A stretch of 24,174 nt of DNA from an uncultured Butyricicoccus sp. (lineage in GTDB: Bacteria; Bacillota; Clostridia; Oscillospirales; Butyricicoccaceae): assembly GCA_947575935.1 (NCBI GenBank), contig CANPPM010000004.1, forward strand, positions 1 through 24,174, written 5' to 3'. The position numbers and the translations under genes are program-made. A model generated the notes under the pieces. That model was not told the origin of the DNA and ran no database searches. It saw only the letters and a program-made list of their open reading frames with translations. Positions 16,989-24,084 of this stretch are shown here, in pieces. Within the stretch, counting starts at the first letter, position 1. Each line of letters opens with the position of its first letter.

Positions 16989-18283
16989 GTGGATTCTCCT
17001 CCTATTTTATACCGTTGTGTGGGTTCCGTCAACTCCATAAAAATGCTTTCATCCTTTTTCTGTTGATAGCGGAGCCAATAGCCTGCGATCAGGGAAGAGA
17101 GCATGGTCGTTAGGATCAGCACTGTGAAAAACTCAACGCTGATGATTTGATAGGAATAGGCGACCGTCGCCAGCACAATGCCCGGGCCGCCGCGCGCATT
17201 CATGGTGACTGCAAAGTTTACAATAACCTGCTTTTTCAGGTTGGTAAACAGCAGCATCAGTACGGTCCCAACAGCTTCCAGGCTGAAAGCAACAAAAAAG
17301 AAAAGGGCGAACCGTGTCGGTGAAAAATTATGGAGCAGGTTGAGCTGGATGCCAACCAAGGCAAAATAAATGGGGACAAACAAAGAAAAGGAGAAGTTTG
17401 CAACGGCTTCCATTCGTCCGGTGGCTTCGGCATCGTTCTGTGAGACCGCTTTGACAATATATCCGGTCAGAAATGCCGAATACATAATGTTGATCCCGAT
17501 GCGGTGCAGTATCGCTGAAAGCAGCAGCAGAGCGATGAAGCTGACCGTATAAAAATCGGTCGTCTTGATCCGCCCGCGGTAACCGTGGCGCAGGCGGTCG
17601 CTGACAACCTTAGCGGCTGCGAACATCCCCAGCGTAAAGACGATTACCAACAGCATATCCGGCAGGTGGATCTGACCGGTGGTTGCCATACGCGTTGCGA
17701 CATTGAGCAGGATCCAAAGGCAGAGATCCTGGAACGTGGAAACCGTGAGTACGGTATTGGTAAAGGTCGTATTCATCACGCCCATATCAAAAAAGATCTT
17801 GGAAATCACCGGGATGGAAGTGATGGCTACGCCGATCATAAACACCAGCAGGAAAGAGAGCGAATTGCCTTTTTCACCGAGGAAGGCGTCTTGGAACAGC
17901 CCGGCAAAGGGGATGGATGCCAGCATGGGCAGTATGGTCGCACCGGTAAAAACGCAGCCAATAATTTTTAGATTTTTGTGATCCACGTCGATACAGGTGT
18001 TGAAGCCCGACGAAAACATCAGGAACAGCAGGCCCAGCTGGTAAAATAGGTTCAGGACCTTCCCTTCCTCGGCATAGGCCAGGAAAACTGATTCCATCAG
18101 TCCCGGACAGAAGTGGTACAAAAAAGTGCCTCCAAACAACATGCCGCCAAGGATCTCCCCGACCACTTTGGGCGCTTTCACAGCTTCCATCAGCTTGCCG
18201 CAGACATATGCCCCGGCCAGCAGCAGGGCGAGCGCGAGAAGCGTTGTGAAAATCTCATGCTCCGATAATGTTTGCAGTGTCAT
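16985..18283 (-). CDS. CPA2-type cation:proton antiporter (Kef/Nap-like membrane protein)
   Basis: 432 residues from ATG 18283, set by AAGGAGG about 7 bases upstream. An in-frame ATG at 18310 overlaps the probable -10 box and is excluded. Some 12 hydrophobic helices are visible from LLALALLLAGAYVCGKLMEAVKAPKVVGEILGGMLFG to the end, with the CPA2 features KAPKVVGEILGG, FSSGFNTCIDVD, VAITSIPVISKIFFDMG and STFQDLCLWI, then NARGGPGIVLATVAYSY. There is no C-terminal RCK/TrkA domain, so it is not a full KefB/C. It would exchange Na+ or K+ for H+ across the cell membrane, or carry another ion. It is translationally coupled to the pyruvate-kinase-like gene, an uncommon partner. Confidence 0.85.
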   Translation of the reverse strand: MTLQTLSEHEIFTTLLALALLLAGAYVCGKLMEAVKAPKVVGEILGGMLFGGTFLYHFCPGLMESVFLAYAEEGKVLNLFYQLGLLFLMFSSGFNTCIDVDHKNLKIIGCVFTGATILPMLASIPFAGLFQDAFLGEKGNSLSFLLVFMIGVAITSIPVISKIFFDMGVMNTTFTNTVLTVSTFQDLCLWILLNVATRMATTGQIHLPDMLLVIVFTLGMFAAAKVVSDRLRHGYRGRIKTTDFYTVSFIALLLLSAILHRIGINIMYSAFLTGYIVKAVSQNDAEATGRMEAVANFSFSLFVPIYFALVGIQLNLLHNFSPTRFALFFFVAFSLEAVGTVLMLLFTNLKKQVIVNFAVTMNARGGPGIVLATVAYSYQIISVEFFTVLILTTMLSSLIAGYWLRYQQKKDESIFMELTEPTQRYKIGGEST

Positions 18284-18305
18284 ATCACCGCCTCCTTCTG
18301 GCAAT

Positions 18306-18334
18306 ATCATAGCAGGGATTTCAGGGGTCTACAA
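18306..18334 (-). promoter_or_regulatory. Sigma-A-type promoter of the antiporter operon
   Basis: On the minus strand: TTGTAG (18334-18329), a 17-base spacer ending in TGC, TATGAT (18311-18306). Transcription would start near 18299, giving a leader of about 16 bases that holds just the AAGGAGG ribosome binding site of the gene at 18283. Together with the terminator upstream, this separates the antiporter unit from the sat operon. Confidence 0.6.
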
Positions 18335-18362
18335 GCGGCTGCGCGGCCTTTTGGTTACGCTC

Positions 18363-18412
18363 TAAGAAAATAGGAATCCCGGCGGCACGCCCTGGGGCGC
18401 GCTACCGGGATT
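18363..18412 (-). terminator. Terminator at the end of the cysC-sat-HTH operon
   Basis: Read on the minus strand, AATCCCGG (18412-18405) pairs with CCGGGATT (18382-18375) around an inner stem GCGCGCCC/GGGCGTGC (one wobble) with a 2-base loop, followed by CCTATTTTCTT. The outer arm overlaps the last codons and stop of the small HTH gene. Confidence 0.65.
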
Positions 18413-18647
18413 GTATGATCTTATAGATGCGGGAGATGCTTAGGCCATATTTCCGTGCCAGGTCGGAAACCTCGTAATCCCCGCTGTAAAAGTCATCCTT
18501 AATTTGCAGGTTGCGCTCCTCGCGGTCGGTAAATTCGGTGTTGGCCGGAAAATAGACGGTCGCCCCTGCCAGCTGATCGACGATTTGACCGAACACCGCG
18601 TCGCCGACCAGGTCGCGCAGCCGTTTCAGCGCGGCTTTGGAAGTCAT
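18402..18647 (-). CDS. Small Mor-type helix-turn-helix protein
   Basis: 81 residues from ATG 18647 with AGGGGGTG at 18653-18660, immediately after the sat stop (13-base gap). Seen: an N-terminal helical half (LKRLRDLVGDAVFGQIVDQLAG), a short strand VYFP, and a C-terminal HTH: ERNLQIKDDFYSGDYEVSDLARKYGLSISRIYKIIQ. This matches the layout of the Mor transcription-activator family and related small proteins (VYIP strand, then a FNG-x-N/D-x-x-x-LA-x-x-YGLS pattern). A DNA-binding regulator of this operon is the simple guess; targets are unknown. Its last codons lie in the terminator stem. A longer frame starting at 18785 would run inside sat and is not supported. Confidence 0.65.
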   Translation of the reverse strand: MTSKAALKRLRDLVGDAVFGQIVDQLAGATVYFPANTEFTDREERNLQIKDDFYSGDYEVSDLARKYGLSISRIYKIIQSR

Positions 18648-18660
18648 GGCGCACCCCCTG

Positions 18661-19710
18661 TCATGGGAGGAAGATCTGTCCGCAGTGCAGGATGGCGTCC
18701 AGGATCTCCTGCCGTAGCATGATTTCATCGGGCATATAGCCGTCGTGAATATACTTACGGATGATCGTGCCGCTGATTTCCACACGGTCGGTTTGATAAT
18801 GGGCGCAGTGCTTGTCCGTTACGATTTGCCCGCATCGTTTGCAGTAGTAGGGTTCGCGGGTAAGCAGAAGGCGGATGCCCATGTCAGGTTCCAGCTCCCG
18901 GGCGAGCGCATGCGCGTCATACGGGCCGTAGTAGCCGCCCACCCCGGCGTGGTCGCGCCCGATGATAAAATGGGTGCAGCCCAGGTTGCGGCGGATGATT
19001 GCATGGAATACGGCTTCCCGTGGCCCGGCATACCGCATTTGGGTTTTGAGCCCTGCAATGTAAACGCGGTCCTTTGGGTAAAAATCCGAGACCATCCGGT
19101 TGTAGGCCGCCATGACAGCTTCTTGGGTGAAGTCTCCAGCTTTTTTCCAACCGATAATGGGGTTGATAAACAAACCGTCGCAGATTTCAAGCCCGATACG
19201 CTGGATATGCTCATGCGCTCTGTGGATGGGGTTGCGGGTCTGGAAACCGACGACTGTTTTCCAGCCTCGTTGGGCAAAGGCCGCCTTGGTCTCTGCTGGT
19301 TTCAAGGCGCCTTGGAGCAGGGCCATGTCGGTCAGTTGCACGCGGCCGCCGATACGGCAGGGCGAGCGCCCACGCTCCTTGCGTACGCCGGGATGTGTGT
19401 TTTCTGAGGTGCGGAAGATCGCCGCAAGATCGGGTTCGTGCAGATAGAACCGGCTCTCTGCCTCGAGCTCGGCCACAGGTGCGCCTGCAAATTCCAGTAT
19501 GACGCGGTCGCCGGGCAGGATTTCGTCAAACTGCGCCTGCGGTACGTCCAGTGTAACTGGCAGTGGAAAAACAGCGCCGTTTGCAAGGCGGTACCGGCTG
19601 ACTACGCTGTCAAAATCGGCTTCCCCCATAAAGCCGGTCAGCGGGGCCAGTACGCCGGTTTCAAGATTAATGATGTCCTGCAGGGTCTCTTCGTTAATGG
19701 AAACGATCAT
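18661..19710 (-). CDS. sat: Sulfate adenylyltransferase (ATP sulfurylase)
   Basis: 349 residues. The ATG overlaps the cysC stop by 4 bases (ATGA). It makes adenylyl sulfate (APS) and pyrophosphate from ATP and sulfate in the cytoplasm. Seen: an N-terminal PUA-like domain (to about 130; LETGVLAPLTGFMG at 16-29), the nucleotide-binding FQTRNPIHRAHEH at 156-168, GRDHAGVG at 251-258, a Cys cluster CKRC (290-293) with HCAH (301-304) that could bind zinc, and SGTIIR at 313-318. This is the monofunctional Sat type without the C-terminal APS-kinase domain, consistent with a separate cysC next door. There is no CysDN and no APS or PAPS reductase in the window. INPIIGWKKAGDF replaces the more usual HPLVGETK-type loop, a mild deviation. 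Confidence 0.95.
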   Translation of the reverse strand: MIVSINEETLQDIINLETGVLAPLTGFMGEADFDSVVSRYRLANGAVFPLPVTLDVPQAQFDEILPGDRVILEFAGAPVAELEAESRFYLHEPDLAAIFRTSENTHPGVRKERGRSPCRIGGRVQLTDMALLQGALKPAETKAAFAQRGWKTVVGFQTRNPIHRAHEHIQRIGLEICDGLFINPIIGWKKAGDFTQEAVMAAYNRMVSDFYPKDRVYIAGLKTQMRYAGPREAVFHAIIRRNLGCTHFIIGRDHAGVGGYYGPYDAHALARELEPDMGIRLLLTREPYYCKRCGQIVTDKHCAHYQTDRVEISGTIIRKYIHDGYMPDEIMLRQEILDAILHCGQIFLP

Positions 19711-20234
19711 TCTGCCGCCCTCCGATACGATTCGCCGTAGCGCGCGGCAATGTAGTCCAGCACCGCCCGGAAAGTTTCCTCTTCCGTCAGCCGGTCGACT
19801 TCCAGCACTAGGTCGGGATGCTGCGGCGGGTCAAATGCCGCGTCGATGCCGACGATCTGCGTTTTTCCAAGGTTGGCGGCATACATACCTTTCACATCGT
19901 CTTCTATGCTGGCCTGCAGATTTTTTTTGAGATAAATCTCATTGTAGCCAGCGATTTTGCGGCGGGCGAGTGCGCGCAGGTGCTCCAGAGGTGAAATATT
20001 GCAGACGATACCCGCGATGTTGTTTTTGTCCAGCAGGTATGCGCCCAGAATAATACGCTTGATATTGGCTTCACGTTCGGCGTCCGAGTAACCGAGATCG
20101 CGGTCAAATAGGTCGCGGACTTCATCGCCGTCCAGCAGATAGTTTTGGATGCCGAGCGCCTGGAAATGTGCCTGCAGACGGCGGCCGATAGTGGTTTTTC
20201 CGGCGCCTGAGATACCGATGAGCCAAATTAACAT
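19707..20234 (-). CDS. cysC: Adenylylsulfate (APS) kinase
   Basis: 175 residues, a minimal APS kinase beginning straight with the P-loop strand. AAGGAGGG overlaps the stop codon of the upstream sulfotransferase-like gene, 12 bases away. It phosphorylates APS to PAPS, the sulfuryl donor. Seen: P-loop GISGAGKTT at 7-15, LDGDEVRDLFDRDLGYS at 34-50, NISP with the conserved Ser81, and KGMYAANLGKTQIVGIDAAFDPP at 115-137, the lid and substrate region. YLKKNLQASIEDD replaces the common vDaPLevcE-type strand, but all catalytic motifs are intact. It is translationally coupled to sat, so the pair forms a complete sulfate-to-PAPS pathway. Confidence 0.95.
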   Translation of the reverse strand: MLIWLIGISGAGKTTIGRRLQAHFQALGIQNYLLDGDEVRDLFDRDLGYSDAEREANIKRIILGAYLLDKNNIAGIVCNISPLEHLRALARRKIAGYNEIYLKKNLQASIEDDVKGMYAANLGKTQIVGIDAAFDPPQHPDLVLEVDRLTEEETFRAVLDYIAARYGESYRRAAE

Positions 20235-20246
20235 AGGGATCCCTCC

Positions 20247-22259
20247 TTAATGATACAGCGGCTGCTCAAGCAGCGCCGGATCCAGCGTAAGCATTTTGAG
20301 CATGTGAAGCGGCTGCCCGTTTTTGCTGATGAATTGCGGATCGTACAGCAGCGACTTGGCGATATTGCGCCAGTTTTCCCGTATCCCTTTCATATCCTGG
20401 GCAAAGGCCTCGTTCCTGGCCCATTCTGCTTCTGCCTCGGTGACCTCCTGCCCCTCCCGGGTGACATGCGCCTTGGGGAGGATGTTCGCCCTCCATGCGG
20501 TGCTGATATAGTTTTCTAACCGGTCAAAATGGTCAATCCACCGGTCAGCCTGCGCTTCGTCCACCGGCCGGCCGTCGTAGTAGTGAAAATCATAACCATA
20601 GGCCGTATAGGCGTCCCGCATAAAATATTCGATGAATGCTCGTTCTGCGTCATTGGCGTATTCGTCGTAGCTGCGGTAGACAGACGCGGGGTCAAAACCG
20701 CGCACATTGCCTGCCATGGACTCTGGATCCCGCTCCCCACAGAAGGAACAGTAAGTCATGCTGTCGGTATAGGGCAGATCCAGGAAAGCTGTCAGCGCCG
20801 TAAAGGTCGCCTTGGGGTTTAATTTGCCGTCTTCAAAACGTACAAGTACGCTGTCTGTGTACAGCGGGTCTTCCGGGGCCACCCAATAGCTGCGGTTGAG
20901 GATGCGGCCGCTTAGGGCGTCGTCAACTGCGGCGGCTTCCTCCAGTTCTCCTCGCTGGTATGCCAGCGCCCGGTTATGCAGAAAGCGGACGGCGGCGCCA
21001 TAGCCAGTGGTGGAGCGGCGCATCGGGACAAAGGTCTTGATATATTTAAAATTTTGGAAGATAGGGGAGCGCTGAATGGCTTCATATTGTTTGGAGTGCA
21101 TGACCGCCTGCCCGGTACGGTTCAGATACAGCTTGTACTTCAGGTTGCCGAAATGGGGCTGCAGGAACAGGGCGGGGGCGATTCGGGCGGCAGGATCCAT
21201 CCCGGCCGTCAGGGCGGGATCTGCGAGATAGCAGCCGACAAGGATATCCCTATCGGTCCGGTCCTTCATCAGGCACAGCTCCCGGGTGATGTAGGCCTTG
21301 TCTTTGTCCAGCAGGCGTTCGGCGTCTCTGCTGTTTTTAACCAGATCAAGGATCTGCCGCCATTCCGCAATCTTATTTTCCATTTTTTCCATCATGACAG
21401 AGGGGGTAGCCAGCAGATTGGGATGGCCGTCAAATATCTCGTTAAAAAAGTCGCCGCCATTATGGGAAGAAAGCTGGGCATGCCAGATCAGCCGTTTAAT
21501 TTCCCGCACGCCGATCGGTTGTACTGGGAAATGGCTGTAGTCCAGGCCGAATCGTGCTTTAAAGTCGATGGGATACTGTGAGATCTCATCCGCGATCAAG
21601 AAAACCGGTTTTTCCTCCTTTAATATGGCGCGCAGGTCCAGCACCTGCAGATATGCGCAGAAGGTGGCCCAATCGGTATAATGGAGGTAAAGATGGTTTT
21701 CCCGGCCGACCCATTCGCTTTTGCGGATATTGTCATGTAAATACTCGAGCTCGTATTGGGAATAGACGTCCGCTGCCAAAATCGGACGTTCAAGCTCCCG
21801 GAAAAAATTGCGGCTGATCACCGGATTTCGAAAGTTTATATAATCGTCAAATCTCTCTTCTGCAGTGTGAAAAGGAAGATAGCCGTGGTCGTCAAAGGGA
21901 TAGAAACGGATGGGGAGCGCCTCAAAGGGGAGAAAATCCTTTCGGAACAGATACGGGTACTTTTTAAGCGCTTTGCAATTTTTGGAATAAACGGCTTTTT
22001 GCGCCGCGGCATTGGGATGATAGAATGCTTCGGTCATGATATCCAGACATTCCTGCGGATATTGACCTTGCCGGTAAAGACGGTATAGGCAGGTATAGGA
22101 CAGTTTGTAGTCCTCGCCAAACTGCAGGACACTGATTGCGGCCTCCAGCATTTCTTCCGGTTTCAGGGCCTCGCTGCGAAGGGCAAGCGCATAGGCGCGG
22201 CAGGCCTCTTCCGGCGCGCCCAGCGCTGCGGCTTGGCGCGCGATTTCGATAGCGTTCAT
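20247..22259 (-). CDS. Large sulfotransferase-like protein, candidate flagellin or flagellar-glycan sulfotransferase
   Basis: 670 residues; AAAGGAAG is close before the ATG. Residues about 1-100 are helical and TPR-like (EEACRAYALALRSEALKPEEMLEAAISVLQFGEDY). Three stretches resemble the PAPS-dependent sulfotransferase fold in the right order: SSHNGGDFFNEIFDGHPNLL (264-283), in the place of the 5'-phosphosulfate loop normally written as RSGTT-LL-xLLD-HP; FKYIKTFVPMRRSTTGYG (404-421), like the 3'-phosphate site; and VRFEDGKLNPKATFTALTAFLDLPY (473-497), a close match to the common VRYEDLxxNPxATLxxLxxFLGLPY segment. The loop lacks the usual basic and GTT residues, so catalysis is not certain. It lies between flagellin and cysC-sat, which supply flagellin as possible acceptor and PAPS as donor. 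No glycosyltransferase motif was recognised. The family call is from patterns only. Confidence 0.6.
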   Translation of the reverse strand: MNAIEIARQAAALGAPEEACRAYALALRSEALKPEEMLEAAISVLQFGEDYKLSYTCLYRLYRQGQYPQECLDIMTEAFYHPNAAAQKAVYSKNCKALKKYPYLFRKDFLPFEALPIRFYPFDDHGYLPFHTAEERFDDYINFRNPVISRNFFRELERPILAADVYSQYELEYLHDNIRKSEWVGRENHLYLHYTDWATFCAYLQVLDLRAILKEEKPVFLIADEISQYPIDFKARFGLDYSHFPVQPIGVREIKRLIWHAQLSSHNGGDFFNEIFDGHPNLLATPSVMMEKMENKIAEWRQILDLVKNSRDAERLLDKDKAYITRELCLMKDRTDRDILVGCYLADPALTAGMDPAARIAPALFLQPHFGNLKYKLYLNRTGQAVMHSKQYEAIQRSPIFQNFKYIKTFVPMRRSTTGYGAAVRFLHNRALAYQRGELEEAAAVDDALSGRILNRSYWVAPEDPLYTDSVLVRFEDGKLNPKATFTALTAFLDLPYTDSMTYCSFCGERDPESMAGNVRGFDPASVYRSYDEYANDAERAFIEYFMRDAYTAYGYDFHYYDGRPVDEAQADRWIDHFDRLENYISTAWRANILPKAHVTREGQEVTEAEAEWARNEAFAQDMKGIRENWRNIAKSLLYDPQFISKNGQPLHMLKMLTLDPALLEQPLYH

Positions 22260-22286
22260 AAAGCGGCTTCCTTTCTGTATGGAATC

Positions 22287-22321
22287 AAAAAATGGAGGGC
22301 AGGCCGAAGCCCGCCCCCCAT
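22287..22321 (-). terminator. UUCG-tetraloop terminator between flagellin and the sulfotransferase-like gene
   Basis: On the minus strand, a 13-pair stem (22321-22309 with 22304-22292, two G-U pairs) is closed by a TTCG loop and followed by TTTTTT (22292-22287). It lies 33 bases past the flagellin stop and only 28 bases before the next start codon. No promoter was seen between stem and gene, so downstream expression would depend on read-through or on a promoter inside the flagellin gene. Confidence 0.88.
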
Positions 22322-22353
22322 TGAATCGTAATAGAGTTTTCCAAAACAGAAGA

Positions 22354-24084
22354 TTACTGGAGCAGCTGGAGAACGCCCTGCGGAACCTGGTTTGCCTGTG
22401 CCAGCATCGCCTGTGCGGACTGGATGAGGATATTGTTCTTGGTGTAGGACATCATCTCTTCCGCTACGTCGGTATCGCGGATGGTGGACTCTGCATCCTG
22501 GATGTTCTCGGTCATGACGGCCAGGTTGTTGATGGTGTGATCCAGACGGTTCTGGGTTGCGCCCAGCGTACCGCGGATATCGGAAACCTGGTTGATCGCC
22601 GCCTTGATGGCGTCAATCGCGGCTGCCGCGCTGTCCGGGTCGGCAATCGAGATCTTGTCAATGCCCAGAGCGGAGCAGTGGATATCGCCGATGGAGACCT
22701 TCAGCTGGTTAAAGTCATCAGCGGTATCGCCGATCTGAAGGGTCAGGGCCTTGCTGCCGGAAGAGGTATCTACCATGCCCATCTTGATCAGGCCAGCCCA
22801 GTCGGTCGCCTTGGCATCCTTTGCCTGGGGGGCTGTGCCGCCGCCGCCAACCGAATACGTGCCCTTGCCGTCAGCGCCGGCCAGGTTGTTGACAGAGTAG
22901 TCAACGCCGCCCTCGCGCTCTGTGAAGGTGACGACGCCGTTCTTTACAGTCGTGCCGACCTTGAAATTCTTGTTGTCCTTTGCGGCCTCAGACAGGCGGG
23001 AAACAGCGGTTTTCAGATCAACGCTGCCTGCGGTCTGATCGGTCAGGTCAATGACATTGTCTGCGTCCTTGTATTTGCTGTTGGCGCCGACAGCGGCCAC
23101 ATAGGTGGTATCGCCGATTTTCAGGGTCATACCATCTACAAACTGGTCGGCGGTAAAGGTAACCTTTGCCTGGCCATACAGGCGACCAACCTTGGCTACC
23201 GGGGACTGCTCGACGGTGACGGTGACCTCATGACCGTTATTCTGGATAATGCCGCCGCCAAATGCGCCGGTGGTTCCGTCAACAGTCGTGGGCGACGTGG
23301 TGGGGGCCTCTGCCATGGTGAAGATTACCTTGCTGCCCTGGACCGTAGCCTTGACGTCTACGCCGTCCAGCTGCTTATCGGCAGAGCTGGTCTGTGCATT
23401 CCACTTTGCAGCAATCGCCTCGGCCAGATCCTTGCCCTCCAGGGTTGCGCCTGGCTTAAGAGTATCCAGCTCCAGCGTCTTGCCGAAAATCTTAAACGTT
23501 GCGTCGGTGGCGGAAGCGGTGCTCGTATTGGTGATGCTGGCATTGGAGAAATCGACCGAGTAAACGCCAGCCTGCGGGGTCTTCGCCAGCTGGCCGTCGG
23601 TCAGTACCTGGGTGTCAGCCGTGATCAGTTCCTTTTCGCTGGCAACCTTCATTGCGCTGGACATCGAACCGTCAAGCAGCTTAATGCCGTTGAAGTTGGA
23701 GCTGTCTGCAATGCGGTTGATTTCGTCGCGGAGCTGGTTGACTTCCTTCTGCAGCTGGAAACGGTCGGTATCGTTGTCATAGGTGCCGTTGGCCGACTGG
23801 GTCGCCAGCTCGACCATACGGTTGAGCATATCATGCACTTCGGTCAGCGCGCCTTCAGCGGTCTGCACCAGGGAGATGCCGTCCTTGGCATTCTTCTGTG
23901 CGGTTTCGAGACCGGTGATCTGTGCACGCATCTTCTCGGAAATCGCCAGACCGGCAGCGTCGTCGCCGGCGCGGTTAATTTTGTAACCGGAAGACAGCTT
24001 CTCCAGGTTCTTCTTCATCGCGGACAGGTTGTTCGTGTAGTTCCGATAAGCACCCATCGCCATAATATTATGTTGAATTCTCAT
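22354..24084 (-). CDS. fliC: Flagellin (filament protein)
   Basis: 576 residues; AAGGAGG lies about 7 bases before the ATG. Seen: the N-terminal D0/D1 coiled region (1-140: MRIQHNIMAMGAYRN, LEKLSSGYKINRAGDDAAGLAISEKMR, QSANGT, NFNGIKLLDGS), a long variable central region (about 145-490) rich in Thr, Ser, Asp and Gly, and the C-terminal D1/D0 region (about 500-576: TLGATQNRLDHTINNL, ENIQDAESTIRDTDVAEEM, QSAQAMLAQANQVPQGVLQLL). It is larger than the minimal hag type (about 270-300 residues), so the filament surface carries extra domains. It is exported by the flagellar type III system and polymerises into the filament. It is followed by a strong terminator and then the sulfation genes. Codon use is strongly biased, as expected for an abundant protein. 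Confidence 0.97.
   Translation of the reverse strand: MRIQHNIMAMGAYRNYTNNLSAMKKNLEKLSSGYKINRAGDDAAGLAISEKMRAQITGLETAQKNAKDGISLVQTAEGALTEVHDMLNRMVELATQSANGTYDNDTDRFQLQKEVNQLRDEINRIADSSNFNGIKLLDGSMSSAMKVASEKELITADTQVLTDGQLAKTPQAGVYSVDFSNASITNTSTASATDATFKIFGKTLELDTLKPGATLEGKDLAEAIAAKWNAQTSSADKQLDGVDVKATVQGSKVIFTMAEAPTTSPTTVDGTTGAFGGGIIQNNGHEVTVTVEQSPVAKVGRLYGQAKVTFTADQFVDGMTLKIGDTTYVAAVGANSKYKDADNVIDLTDQTAGSVDLKTAVSRLSEAAKDNKNFKVGTTVKNGVVTFTEREGGVDYSVNNLAGADGKGTYSVGGGGTAPQAKDAKATDWAGLIKMGMVDTSSGSKALTLQIGDTADDFNQLKVSIGDIHCSALGIDKISIADPDSAAAAIDAIKAAINQVSDIRGTLGATQNRLDHTINNLAVMTENIQDAESTIRDTDVAEEMMSYTKNNILIQSAQAMLAQANQVPQGVLQLLQ

Noticed and set aside
18284..18310. Upstream start codon for the antiporter
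   Set aside because: ATG 18310 lies within the probable -10 box and before the AAGGAGG site, so it would not be in the mRNA in a translatable position.
18648..18785. N-terminal extension of the small HTH gene into sat
   Set aside because: The extra 46 residues read sat in the wrong frame and are Ser/Arg-rich without homology; a ribosome binding site marks ATG 18647 instead.
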